DNA of 49,801 nucleotides from Clostridia bacterium. GTDB taxonomy: Bacteria > Bacillota > Clostridia > Christensenellales > UBA1242. The notes beneath the pieces were generated by a model that saw nothing but the letters and a program-made list of their open reading frames with translations, did no database searches and was not told the DNA's origin. Position 1 is the stretch's first letter. Every line of letters begins with the position of its first letter. The stretch spans positions 1-49,801 of the forward strand of contig JAFVWN010000028.1 of NCBI GenBank assembly GCA_017501645.1, in the 5' to 3' direction. The translations under genes were made by a program, and so were the position numbers. Below, in pieces: positions 43,188-49,801 of this stretch.

Positions 43188-45004
43188 TTTTTCTTTTTGA
43201 AGTCCATACGACCACGAATTGTATGATCAAGAACTATTTTTCTTATTCTTAGGTTTGATGGAGTAACTTCCAAAAGTTCGTCTTCATCAATAAACTCTAA
43301 GCTTTCTTCAAGAGTGAGAGGCTTAACTGGTTCAAGTCTTAAAGCTTCGTCACTTGCTGAAGTTCTCATATTTGTAAGTTGTTTTTTCTTACATACATTG
43401 ACAACAATGTCTTCTTTTTTAGGGTTAATACCAACAACCATACCGCCATAAACTTTAGCACCTGGAGTAACAAGAAGTTTACCTCTTTCTTGAGCATTGT
43501 AAAGACCGTATTGGATTGCTTCACCTGTTTCATAAGCAACGAGTGTACCGTAGTTTCTTCTATCAATATTGCCTTTAAATGGTTGGTATTCTTCAAATAC
43601 ACTTGCCATAATGCCTTCACCCTTAGTGTCTGTTAAGAATTGGTTTTTATAACCAAACAAACCACGAGCAGGGATAAAGAATACAAGTCTTATTCTTGAG
43701 CCAATGTTAGACATTGAAACAAGGTCGCCTTTTCTTGCACCAATAGTTCCCATAATGGCACCTACGCTTTCTTCAGGAACATCAATAGTAAGTCTATCAA
43801 TAGGCTCGCACTTAACACCATCAATTTCTTTATAAATAACTTTTGGCATACTTACTTGGAATTCATATCCATCTCTTCTCATATTTTCAATCAAAATAGA
43901 GATGTGCATTTCGCCACGGCCAAGAACTCTAAATGTGTCAGCACTATCAGTTTCATAGACTTTAAGGCTAAGGTCTTTGACAGCCTCTTTCATAAGTCTA
44001 TCTCTTAAATGTCTACTTGTACAGAATTTACCCTCAGTTCCGGCAAATGGACTATTGTTAACGCTAAATTCCATTTCAACACTTGGTTCACTGATTTTAA
44101 CAAAAGGAATAGCTTCTGGACTGAGTTTGTCAGTAACAGTATCGCCGATAGTGATGTCTTCTGTACCAGAAAGACAAATAATATCACCAACAGAAGCCTC
44201 ATTTGCGTTAACTCTTTTTAATCCTTCAAATTGGAAAATATTTACAACTCTAAATTGACTCTTTTTGTTTGAATCGTGGTAGTTAACAACAGCAACAGTA
44301 TCGCCAACTTTAACCTTTCCTTGTTCAATTTTACCAACTGCAAGTTTTCCAAGATAGTCGTTTTGTTCACAAGAAGAAACAAGCATTTTAAGAGGTTTGT
44401 CTTGGTCTCCAGTTGGTGCAGGGATATGGCTAACAATAGTTTCAAAAAGTGCAGTCATATCTGTACCTTGTTTGTCTGGGTCAAGAGAACTGATACCCAT
44501 TCTTGCAGAACAGTATACAAAAGGACTATCAAGTTGTTCATCACTAGCACCAAGATCCATAAGAAGCTCAAGTACTTCATCAACAACTTCTTTAATTCTT
44601 GCATCTTTTCTATCAATCTTATTAACAACAACAATTACCTTATGGTTGAGTTCAAGGGCTTTAGAGAGTACGAATCTTGTTTGAGGCATAGTTCCTTCAA
44701 ATGCATCAATAACAAGAAGAACGCCGTCAACCATTTTTAAAACTCTTTCAACTTCGCCACCAAAGTCTGCGTGTCCCGGGGTGTCGATAACATTAATCTT
44801 TGTGTCCTTGTACATACAGGCAGCATTTTTAGAAAGAATAGTAATGCCTCTTTCTCTCTCTAAGGCATTGCTGTCCATAACTCTATCTTCGACTTGTTGG
44901 TTTGTTCTAAATGCTCCACCTTGCTTTAAAAGTTCGTTAACAAGGCTTGTTTTACCGTGGTCTACGTGAGCAATAATAGCGATATTTCTTATATTTTGAC
45001 TCAT
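43181..45004 (-). CDS. typA: TypA/BipA ribosome-associated GTPase
   Basis: 607 aa from the ATG at 45004 (AGGAG upstream); the frame extends nine codons further but includes the 5' hairpin. Translational GTPase with AHVDHGKTSL (G1), GITI (G2), DTPGHADF (G3), NKID (G4) and YCSA (G5), then domains II, III, V and the BipA-specific C-terminal domain. It binds the 70S ribosome and supports 50S assembly and stress or cold growth. A short hairpin (AAAGGC/GCCTTT, about 45020-45038) and a TTGACA/TATTAT promoter lie upstream on the minus strand. Confidence 0.97.
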   Translation of the reverse strand: MSQNIRNIAIIAHVDHGKTSLVNELLKQGGAFRTNQQVEDRVMDSNALERERGITILSKNAACMYKDTKINVIDTPGHADFGGEVERVLKMVDGVLLVIDAFEGTMPQTRFVLSKALELNHKVIVVVNKIDRKDARIKEVVDEVLELLMDLGASDEQLDSPFVYCSARMGISSLDPDKQGTDMTALFETIVSHIPAPTGDQDKPLKMLVSSCEQNDYLGKLAVGKIEQGKVKVGDTVAVVNYHDSNKKSQFRVVNIFQFEGLKRVNANEASVGDIICLSGTEDITIGDTVTDKLSPEAIPFVKISEPSVEMEFSVNNSPFAGTEGKFCTSRHLRDRLMKEAVKDLSLKVYETDSADTFRVLGRGEMHISILIENMRRDGYEFQVSMPKVIYKEIDGVKCEPIDRLTIDVPEESVGAIMGTIGARKGDLVSMSNIGSRIRLVFFIPARGLFGYKNQFLTDTKGEGIMASVFEEYQPFKGNIDRRNYGTLVAYETGEAIQYGLYNAQERGKLLVTPGAKVYGGMVVGINPKKEDIVVNVCKKKQLTNMRTSASDEALRLEPVKPLTLEESLEFIDEDELLEVTPSNLRIRKIVLDHTIRGRMDFKKKNS

Positions 45005-45208
45005 AAAAACTCCTAAAAATAAAGGCCACAAGAGCCTTTATATATTAATATATAAATTTTACTAACAAATAATATACCATATATGTCAATTTGTCAAGTA
45101 TTTTATTTTTACAACATATAACAGTGTTTTTCAAGCTCTTTTTAATATAATGATATGCAAAGGTTTTTTTGCATTAAAAAAACCCAAACGCTATGTTTGG
45201 GTTGAGTT

Positions 45209-46636
45209 TTAATTGTTAGACTCTGTGTCAGTGTCTGCTTTTTGCTCAGCGTCTTCAGCAGGTTTTTCTTTTTCGTCTTCTTCTCCGTGTCGGTCAACAA
45301 GTAGATGCACCTCTGTAATGCGTCTGTCTTCCATTTTTGTAATGGTGTAGGTGAGTTCTGTTATAGTTTGAACATAGTCATTGTGTTCGTTTAGAACATC
45401 ATCAATGGCAGTTACATTAAACACTGCATTAAGTTCAGGAACACTTTCGCTCATTTCGTAAAGCATACCACCAACTGATGAGTAAGAACTTTCAGGAAGG
45501 TGCTCAATTTCAAGCTCTTCATAAAGGTCTTCAATGCTTACATCTGGGTCAAGAATATATTCAGTGTCGCTAATCTTTTGAATTGGTTCGGTTTTAACCT
45601 CTTCGTCATGTTCATCATAGATTTCACCGACCATTTCTTCAAGGGCGTCTTCCATAGAAACAATACCGCTTGTTCCACCATATTCGTCAAGAACAATGGT
45701 TAAGTGTTTCTTTTCTTTTTGCATAAGTCTTATGAGGTCATCAACCTTCATTGTTTCAGTAACAAATGTAGGTTCTGCCATAAGTTCTTTTATGTTGATT
45801 TCTTGGTTTTGAAGAATTTTAGTCATAAAATCTTTTTGGTTCAAGATACCAACAATATTATCTTTATCATTTTCATAAACAGGAAGTCTAGAGAATTGAT
45901 ATTCAATAAATGTGTTTTTTATAGTTTCCAAATCGTCATCAACGCTGATTGCGATAATATCAACACGAGGTGTCATAATGTCATATACAGTATGAGATGA
46001 AAGGTCTAAAGCTCCTTGAAGTAGGTTTGCTTCTTCGCTGTCAATAACACCTTCTTCAGTCATTGTGTCGATAATGCTTTCAAGCTCGTCTTCAGTGACG
46101 GTTGGTTCAGTTTCTTTATGTTTTCTATTAGCAGCTTTTTGCATTAAACCAAAGATGAAAGTAATAGGTGTAAGTATTTTTATTAGAATGTATAAGAAAC
46201 CACTTATTTTCATTGCGTAGCTTTCAGGATGGTTTTTTGCAAGTGATTTTGGCATAATTTCGCCAAATATTAATACAATTATTGTCATTGCAATTGTGTT
46301 GACTAAATTTGCAATTGTTGGGTCTACTATAAATTTACCAAACAAATATGCACAAATAGTAGTTGATGCAATGTTTACAAGGTTGTTACCAACCAAAATA
46401 GTACTTAAAGTTTTGTCGAAATTCTCGCAAATATACAATGCTCTTCTAGCACCTTTTCTTTTTTCGTCTGCATAGTTTTTCAAACGGATAAGGTTTACCT
46501 TAGAAAAAGCAGTTTCTGCAGATGAGAAGAATGCAGAGAATGCAAGTAATAGTATTACGCCGACAATTGCAAGTGCATCAGCAGTACCAAATTTTGATGC
46601 ACCCATAAAGTTTATAATGTTACTCGAGGGTATCAC
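45209..46636 (-). CDS. CNNM/CorC-HlyC family membrane protein with CBS domains
   Basis: 475 aa from GTG at 46636: AAGGAG lies eight bases upstream, whereas the frame's first ATG (46672) precedes that site and lies at the transcription start. The order is DUF21/CNNM membrane domain (four segments, first 150 residues), a CBS pair (about 215-335, [40 protein letters not shown]), then a CorC_HlyC C-terminal domain and an acidic tail. Homologs act in Mg/Co efflux or are called haemolysin-like. A perfect palindrome overlaps its -35 box and another lies at the mRNA 5' end. Confidence 0.9.
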   Translation of the reverse strand: MIPSSNIINFMGASKFGTADALAIVGVILLLAFSAFFSSAETAFSKVNLIRLKNYADEKRKGARRALYICENFDKTLSTILVGNNLVNIASTTICAYLFGKFIVDPTIANLVNTIAMTIIVLIFGEIMPKSLAKNHPESYAMKISGFLYILIKILTPITFIFGLMQKAANRKHKETEPTVTEDELESIIDTMTEEGVIDSEEANLLQGALDLSSHTVYDIMTPRVDIIAISVDDDLETIKNTFIEYQFSRLPVYENDKDNIVGILNQKDFMTKILQNQEINIKELMAEPTFVTETMKVDDLIRLMQKEKKHLTIVLDEYGGTSGIVSMEDALEEMVGEIYDEHDEEVKTEPIQKISDTEYILDPDVSIEDLYEELEIEHLPESSYSSVGGMLYEMSESVPELNAVFNVTAIDDVLNEHNDYVQTITELTYTITKMEDRRITEVHLLVDRHGEEDEKEKPAEDAEQKADTDTESNN

Positions 46637-46653
46637 TTTTTTTATCTCCTTTC

Positions 46654-46708
46654 GTTCTCTTCTTGAGAACAATACAAATTATAACACATTTATTTACATT
46701 TGTAAATA
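46654..46708 (-). promoter_or_regulatory. Promoter with two palindromes (CNNM/CorC gene)
   Basis: On the minus strand: TTTACA (46701-46706), 17-base spacer, TATAAT (46678-46683). An 18-bp palindrome TATTTACA-TT-TGTAAATA (46691-46708) covers the -35 and contains TACAnnTGTA, the form of CopY/BlaI operators. A second palindrome GTTCTC-TTCTT-GAGAAC (46654-46670) starts at the expected mRNA 5' end and could be an operator or a 5' stabilising hairpin. Confidence 0.55.
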
Positions 46709-46873
46709 GTTTGAGATATAGATTTATAAATGATAAAAATGAAAAATTATTATATTTGTAAAAAATATGGTTTTAGAATGTATGTTTTTACAAATTAATT
46801 TTTCCAACAAATTTATTCTCTATAATTGCAGATGGGGTAGTGCTGTGTTATAATGATTATGCGAGGAAAAAAT

Positions 46874-48223
46874 ATGATATTACCAAAAGCATTTGAAATT
46901 AATATGCAAAAGCTTCTAGGCAAGAAATTTGATGAGTATGTGAAAAGCTTATCAAAAACAGCAAAAAGAGGCTTTAGAATTAATAATAACTATATAAAAA
47001 CTGAAGATTTTGGTGTGTTTTTTGATTATGAATACTCTAAAATTGATGGTTTTGACAACCTTAATAACCTTTTAACTGATGAAAAAGTAGGAAATTCGCT
47101 TGCCCATCACTTAGGACTTCTATATGTTCAAGAGCCTTCAAGTATGCTTGCGGTTGAATCCTTAGAAGTTGAAGAAGGTGATACTGTTTTAGATTTATGT
47201 TCTGCGCCAGGGGGTAAGGCTAGTCAAATTTTGGATAAAAACAAGACTGGAGTGGTTGTTTGTAACGAGGTTGTAAGAAACAGGGCAAATATTTTGTTTT
47301 CAAACATTGAGAGGCAGGGATTTAGAAATGCTGTTGTAACAAGCCTCACCCCTGAAAAATTGGCGGACGAATTTGAAGAAGTGTTTGATAAAATATTAGT
47401 GGATGCACCTTGTTCTGGAGAGGGTATGTTTAGAAAAGACCCTGCAACTATTAATGAATGGAACGAAGGACTTCCTGAGTTTAACCATCAAAGGCAAATG
47501 GAAATTTTGCAAGAGGCAGATAAAATGCTTAAGGGCGAGGGCATCTTAGTTTATTCTACTTGTACCTTTAATATTGAAGAAAATGAGAGAACTGTATATG
47601 AGTTTGCGAAAAATTATGGATACGAGGTTTTGCCTCTTCCTAAAAAAGTACAAGACAAAGTTGCTTGCGGAGTACAATATATGGGAGATAAAAGCACTGT
47701 CCTTTGCGGTAGGGTGTTCCCACATAACGGATATGGTGAAGGGCAATTTATTGCAAAATTACGCAAAAAAAGTGAAAAAATATGCATAAAAAATGCAAAA
47801 AAACAAAAAAATGACCAAATTTCAAGAAATGAAGTAAAAATTGTTCAAGATTTTTTAGCAGAGAATGTTAATATTGATAAATATAATCTATATAAAATAG
47901 GAAATAATATTTATATGTACAATAATGATTTTGCTCCTATTAGAAATGGTATTGTGAATTTTGGTGTTAATATTGGAAGCATTGAAAAAAACAGACTTGT
48001 TCCACATCATCAATTGTTTAAAGCATATGGCAGAGATTTTAACAATATTATTAATCTTGAAAAAGATGATAATAGGATTGGGGAGTATCTTTCAGGTAAT
48101 GAAATCGAAGTTGATGCAAAAAACGGATATGCAGTTGTTCTTGTTGCCGGCATTCCTCTTGGAGGGGGAAAGGTTGTTGGTTGCAGACTTAAAAATTACT
48201 ATCCAAAAGGATTGAGAGTTTAA
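46874..48223 (+). CDS. RsmF/NOL1-NOP2-Sun type RNA (cytosine-5) methyltransferase
   Basis: 449 aa from the ATG at 46874 (GCGAGG upstream); the earlier in-frame ATGs at 46853 and 46859 lie in the promoter and at its start site. RVQEPSSM-type region (YVQEPSSMLAVE), SAM motif LDLCSAPGGKASQI, and both catalytic cysteines in DAPCSGEG and YSTCTF. The C-terminal part (after about residue 310) carries the RsmF-like PUA-like extension (GIPLGGGKVVGCRLKNYYPKGLR). It methylates cytosine C5 in 16S rRNA. Extended -10 TGTTATAAT at 46846-46854. Confidence 0.92.
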   Translation: MILPKAFEINMQKLLGKKFDEYVKSLSKTAKRGFRINNNYIKTEDFGVFFDYEYSKIDGFDNLNNLLTDEKVGNSLAHHLGLLYVQEPSSMLAVESLEVEEGDTVLDLCSAPGGKASQILDKNKTGVVVCNEVVRNRANILFSNIERQGFRNAVVTSLTPEKLADEFEEVFDKILVDAPCSGEGMFRKDPATINEWNEGLPEFNHQRQMEILQEADKMLKGEGILVYSTCTFNIEENERTVYEFAKNYGYEVLPLPKKVQDKVACGVQYMGDKSTVLCGRVFPHNGYGEGQFIAKLRKKSEKICIKNAKKQKNDQISRNEVKIVQDFLAENVNIDKYNLYKIGNNIYMYNNDFAPIRNGIVNFGVNIGSIEKNRLVPHHQLFKAYGRDFNNIINLEKDDNRIGEYLSGNEIEVDAKNGYAVVLVAGIPLGGGKVVGCRLKNYYPKGLRV

Positions 48224-48331
48224 CTTCTTTATAAGAATTGATTGCTGATATGGAGATTTGCATCTAATATTGGATAAGTGTTTATTAAAAACAATAGAAA
48301 AAGCAATTTGTATTAAAAATGAAATTAATAC

Positions 48332-48359
48332 TTGACAAATTGAAGTTTTGGTGTATAAT
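48332..48359 (+). promoter_or_regulatory. Strong promoter of rplJ-rplL
   Basis: TTGACA (48332-48337), 16-base spacer, TATAAT (48354-48359) with extended TG. It drives the L10 leader RNA. Confidence 0.8.
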
Positions 48360-48365
48360 AATCTC

Positions 48366-48490
48366 GTTAATAGAAAATTTTAGTGCCTAAGACAGTAAGT
48401 GGCAATCGCCTTAATATCTTACCGAGGAACATTTTATGAGAGATAGCTATCCCTTGTGTTCCGTTATGGTGCACGAGGGTTTTTTATTTT
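48366..48490 (+). ncRNA. Ribosomal protein L10 leader with attenuator
   Basis: The leader carries the L10-binding pattern (GTGCCTAAGACAGTAAGTGG ... ATCTTACCGAGGAAC) and then an intrinsic terminator: CCCTTGTG (48451-48458) pairs with CACGAGGG (48472-48479), T6 follows. GGAAC (48426-48430) can pair with GTTCC (48458-48462), competing with the terminator. L10(L12)4 binding to this leader gives autogenous repression in Firmicutes. Confidence 0.85.
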
Positions 48491-48519
48491 CACTTCACAC
48501 AAAAATAAGGGAGGAAAAT

Positions 48520-49011
48520 ATGTCAGCTAATTTTGAAAACAAGAAAGTAGTTGTTGAAGAAATCAAAAATCACGCTAAAGATGCTAAGTCTATTGTCCTT
48601 GTTGACTACAAAGGCTTAACAGTTGCTGAAGTTACTGAACTTCGTGACGCTTTTAGAAAAGCTGGTGCTACTTATAAGGTTTACAAGAACAGACTTATGA
48701 AGATTGCTTTTGAAGACCTTGGCATTAAGTTTGATGATAACCTTCTTGAAGGTACAACAGCTGTTGCTTTCCATAGCGAAGACCCAATTGTTCCTGCCAA
48801 GATTGCGGTTGATGGTGAGGGAAAATACAAAGCTTTAAAAGTTAAAGCTGCATGGATGGATGGTAAACAACTTGACATCGCTGAAACTAAGAAGCTTGCT
48901 GCAATCCCATCAAAAGAAGTTTTGGTTGCTCAATTGGTTGGTATGCTTACAATGCCTATGCGTGGGCTTGCTGTTGCTCTTAAGCAAATCGCTGAAAAGC
49001 AAGAAGCGTAA
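48520..49011 (+). CDS. rplJ: 50S ribosomal protein L10
   Basis: 163 aa from the ATG at 48520 (GGGAGG upstream; the frame is open from 48436 but that part is leader RNA). Typical L10: N-terminal NFENKKVVVEEIKNHAKDAKSIVLVDYKGLTVAEVTELR, central NRLMKIAFED, and a C-terminal helix (LTMPMRGLAVALKQIAEKQ) that binds L7/L12 dimers at the stalk base. Controlled by the L10 leader. Confidence 0.97.
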   Translation: MSANFENKKVVVEEIKNHAKDAKSIVLVDYKGLTVAEVTELRDAFRKAGATYKVYKNRLMKIAFEDLGIKFDDNLLEGTTAVAFHSEDPIVPAKIAVDGEGKYKALKVKAAWMDGKQLDIAETKKLAAIPSKEVLVAQLVGMLTMPMRGLAVALKQIAEKQEA

Positions 49012-49059
49012 TAACGCAAACTAATTTAATTATTAAGATAAATTTTAAGGAGAATTAAA

Positions 49060-49434
49060 ATGGCAGATATTCAAAAATTTGTAGAAGAAGTTAAAGGTCT
49101 TACTGTTATCGAACTTAACGACCTTGTAAAAGCTCTTGAAGAAGAGTTTGGTGTTAGCGCTGCTGCAATGGCAGTTGCTGCTCCTGCTGCAGGTGCTGCA
49201 GCTGCTCCAGCTGAAGAAGAAAAAACTGAGTTCACAGTTGTTCTTAAAGATGTTGGTGCTAACAAAATCAATGTTATTAAAGTTGTTAGAGAAATCACTG
49301 GTCTTGGTCTTTCTGAATCTAAGGCTCTTGTTGAAACAGCTAACGCAACTATCAAAGAAAATGTAGCTAAAGACGCTGCAAACGAAATGGTAGAAAAATT
49401 TAAAGCTGCTGGTGCAACTGTTGAACTTAAATAG
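49060..49434 (+). CDS. rplL: 50S ribosomal protein L7/L12
   Basis: 124 aa. N-terminal dimerisation region ([27 protein letters not shown]), an Ala-rich hinge, and the C-terminal factor-binding domain ([39 protein letters not shown]). AAGGAG precedes the ATG, 48 bases after rplJ. A terminator follows and rpoB is not within the next 360 bases. Confidence 0.98.
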   Translation: MADIQKFVEEVKGLTVIELNDLVKALEEEFGVSAAAMAVAAPAAGAAAAPAEEEKTEFTVVLKDVGANKINVIKVVREITGLGLSESKALVETANATIKENVAKDAANEMVEKFKAAGATVELK

Positions 49435-49480
49435 TTTGTTAAACAAACAATAAATCGCAAATAACAAAGTGTGAAGTTTT

Positions 49481-49510
49481 AAGGCAATCCTTTTGGGGTT
49501 GTCTTTTTTT
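49481..49510 (+). terminator. Intrinsic terminator of rplJ-rplL
   Basis: AAGGCAATCC (49481-49490) pairs with GGGTTGTCTT (49496-49505) with two wobble pairs; T7 follows. Confidence 0.8.
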
Positions 49511-49520
49511 AATGCAAAAT

Positions 49521-49550
49521 AAAAGCGAACCATGATTAGAGTTCGCTTTT
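49521..49550 (-). terminator. Terminator for the minus-strand remnant
   Basis: AAAAGCGAAC (49521-49530) pairs perfectly with GTTCGCTTTT (49541-49550). It lies right after the minus-strand fragment that ends at 49555. Confidence 0.8.
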
Positions 49551-49554
49551 GTTT

Positions 49555-49650
49555 TTATTTATTATTGTTTTTTAGTTCTTGATAGCAGTTATAGCAAAGT
49601 CCTATATACGACTCGTCTGCTCCGATTGCTATTTCTGCTCCTTTTCTTAT
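49555..49650 (-). pseudogene. Remnant resembling a thymidine kinase C-terminus
   Basis: On the minus strand an open frame ends RKGAEIAIGADESYIGLCYN, then CYQELKNNNK and stop at 49555-49557. This matches the Tdk tail pattern G-x-x-[IV]-x-I-G-x-[ND]-E-S-Y-x-x-x-C-x-x-[HC]-Y. No start codon precedes it, and upstream codons are hydrophobic and unrelated, so it is probably a 5'-truncated leftover. An alternative is a tiny gene starting at ATA (49632-49630), since AAAAGGAG (49644-49637) and TATAAT lie just upstream. Confidence 0.35.
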
Positions 49651-49688
49651 ATTATAACTAAAAAAAATAAAAAAACAAATGATTTTGT

Positions 49689-49717
49689 TTTACAAAATGT
49701 TTTTTTACGGGTATACT
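49689..49717 (+). promoter_or_regulatory. Promoter of the (AAGC)n-containing ORF
   Basis: TTTACA (49689-49694), 17-base spacer, TATACT (49712-49717). AAAGGAG follows at 49741-49747. Confidence 0.6.
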
Positions 49718-49756
49718 AAAAGTGTAAGAAAATATAGAGAAAAGGAGTAAATATAC

Positions 49757-49801
49757 TTGACAAGAAATTTTGAAAGAGGGACAATTTTAAGCAAGCAAGC
49801 A
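49757..49801 (+). CDS. Start of an ORF running into (AAGC)n, truncated at contig end
   Basis: TTG start at 49757 with AAAGGAG nine bases upstream. The visible part reads (M)TRNFERGTILSKQA; the last 13 bases are AAGC units (49789-49801), which would encode repeated Ser-Lys-Gln-Ala. Because the unit is four bases, each gain or loss of one copy changes the reading frame downstream. The rest lies outside the window, so the product is unknown. Confidence 0.5.
   Translation, partial: MTRNFERGTILSKQA

Noticed and set aside
43977..44740. Plus-strand open frames of 60-150 codons inside typA
   Set aside because: They lie opposite a strongly conserved gene, lack ribosome sites and have no protein-like features.
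1..49801. Reading the contig as a 49.8-kb circular plasmid because both ends share (AAGC)n
   Set aside because: It carries single-copy chromosomal genes (metG, rplJ, rplL, typA, gpmI, dnaD), and a 4-base repeat overlap is not evidence of closure.

Overview
The window looks like a chromosomal contig of a low-GC (AT-rich) Firmicutes/Clostridia-type bacterium, probably uncultured. This is inferred from gene content: AddAB rather than RecBCD, a DnaD/DnaI-type helicase-loading pair, TypA, TrmL, an L10 leader RNA in front of rplJ-rplL, Gram-positive-type signal peptides and lipoboxes, and strong AGGAGG ribosome sites. No tRNA, rRNA, CRISPR array, phage or transposase gene was seen. Both contig ends run into the same tetranucleotide tract (AAGC)n.

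Layout. 1-2100: (AAGC)n end, terminator, a MITE-like repeat, a possibly structured leader and a secreted beta-helix/DUF6273 surface protein. 2114-11383: membrane zinc peptidase, addB (frame broken), addA, an unusual membrane protein with an AT-hook-like motif, and a DUF1858 redox protein. 11508-15704: SDR oxidoreductase, metG, a MarR-type regulator, a DUF84 NTPase behind a perfect operator-like palindrome, and an HD phosphohydrolase. 15742-18139 (minus): dnaC/dnaI and dnaD. 18273-22722: sbcD and sbcC, the latter with an in-frame stop. 22764-30860: housekeeping and RNA-modification genes (LOG, radical SAM, AlkD-like, RlmD-like, Nudix, TrmL, gpmI, ZIP transporter). 31012-32639: a two-gene SufC/SufB-like Fe-S assembly unit, then a tiny yjzC-like gene. 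32946-37773: five unrecognised genes, one with an HExxH metallopeptidase signature and one a lipoprotein. 37843-39824: an ABC exporter behind a leader peptide and three mutually exclusive RNA arms. 40002-42934: a second DUF6273 surface protein, a dense block of short repeats, and a beta-helix lipoprotein. 43181-48223: typA, a CNNM/CorC-type protein and an RsmF-like methyltransferase. 48332-49434: L10 leader, rplJ, rplL. The end holds a small minus-strand remnant resembling a thymidine kinase tail and the start of an ORF that runs into (AAGC)n.

Most interesting points: (1) two DUF6273 surface paralogs share a 73-bp identical, GC-rich, codon-atypical block followed by a 57-60 bp divergent segment and a shared GC-rich 16-mer, which suggests cassette exchange or targeted diversification; (2) a bmrB-like attenuator controls the ABC exporter; (3) both main double-strand-end nucleases (AddAB, SbcCD) carry lesions, the SbcC lacks a zinc-hook CxxC and the AddB lacks its Walker A; (4) (AAGC)n in a coding start could be a phase-variation switch; (5) three genes have promoters placed so that their mRNAs would be leaderless; (6) an uncharacterised gene cluster lies at 32946-37773. 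All functional statements rest on reading motifs by eye; no database search was run.
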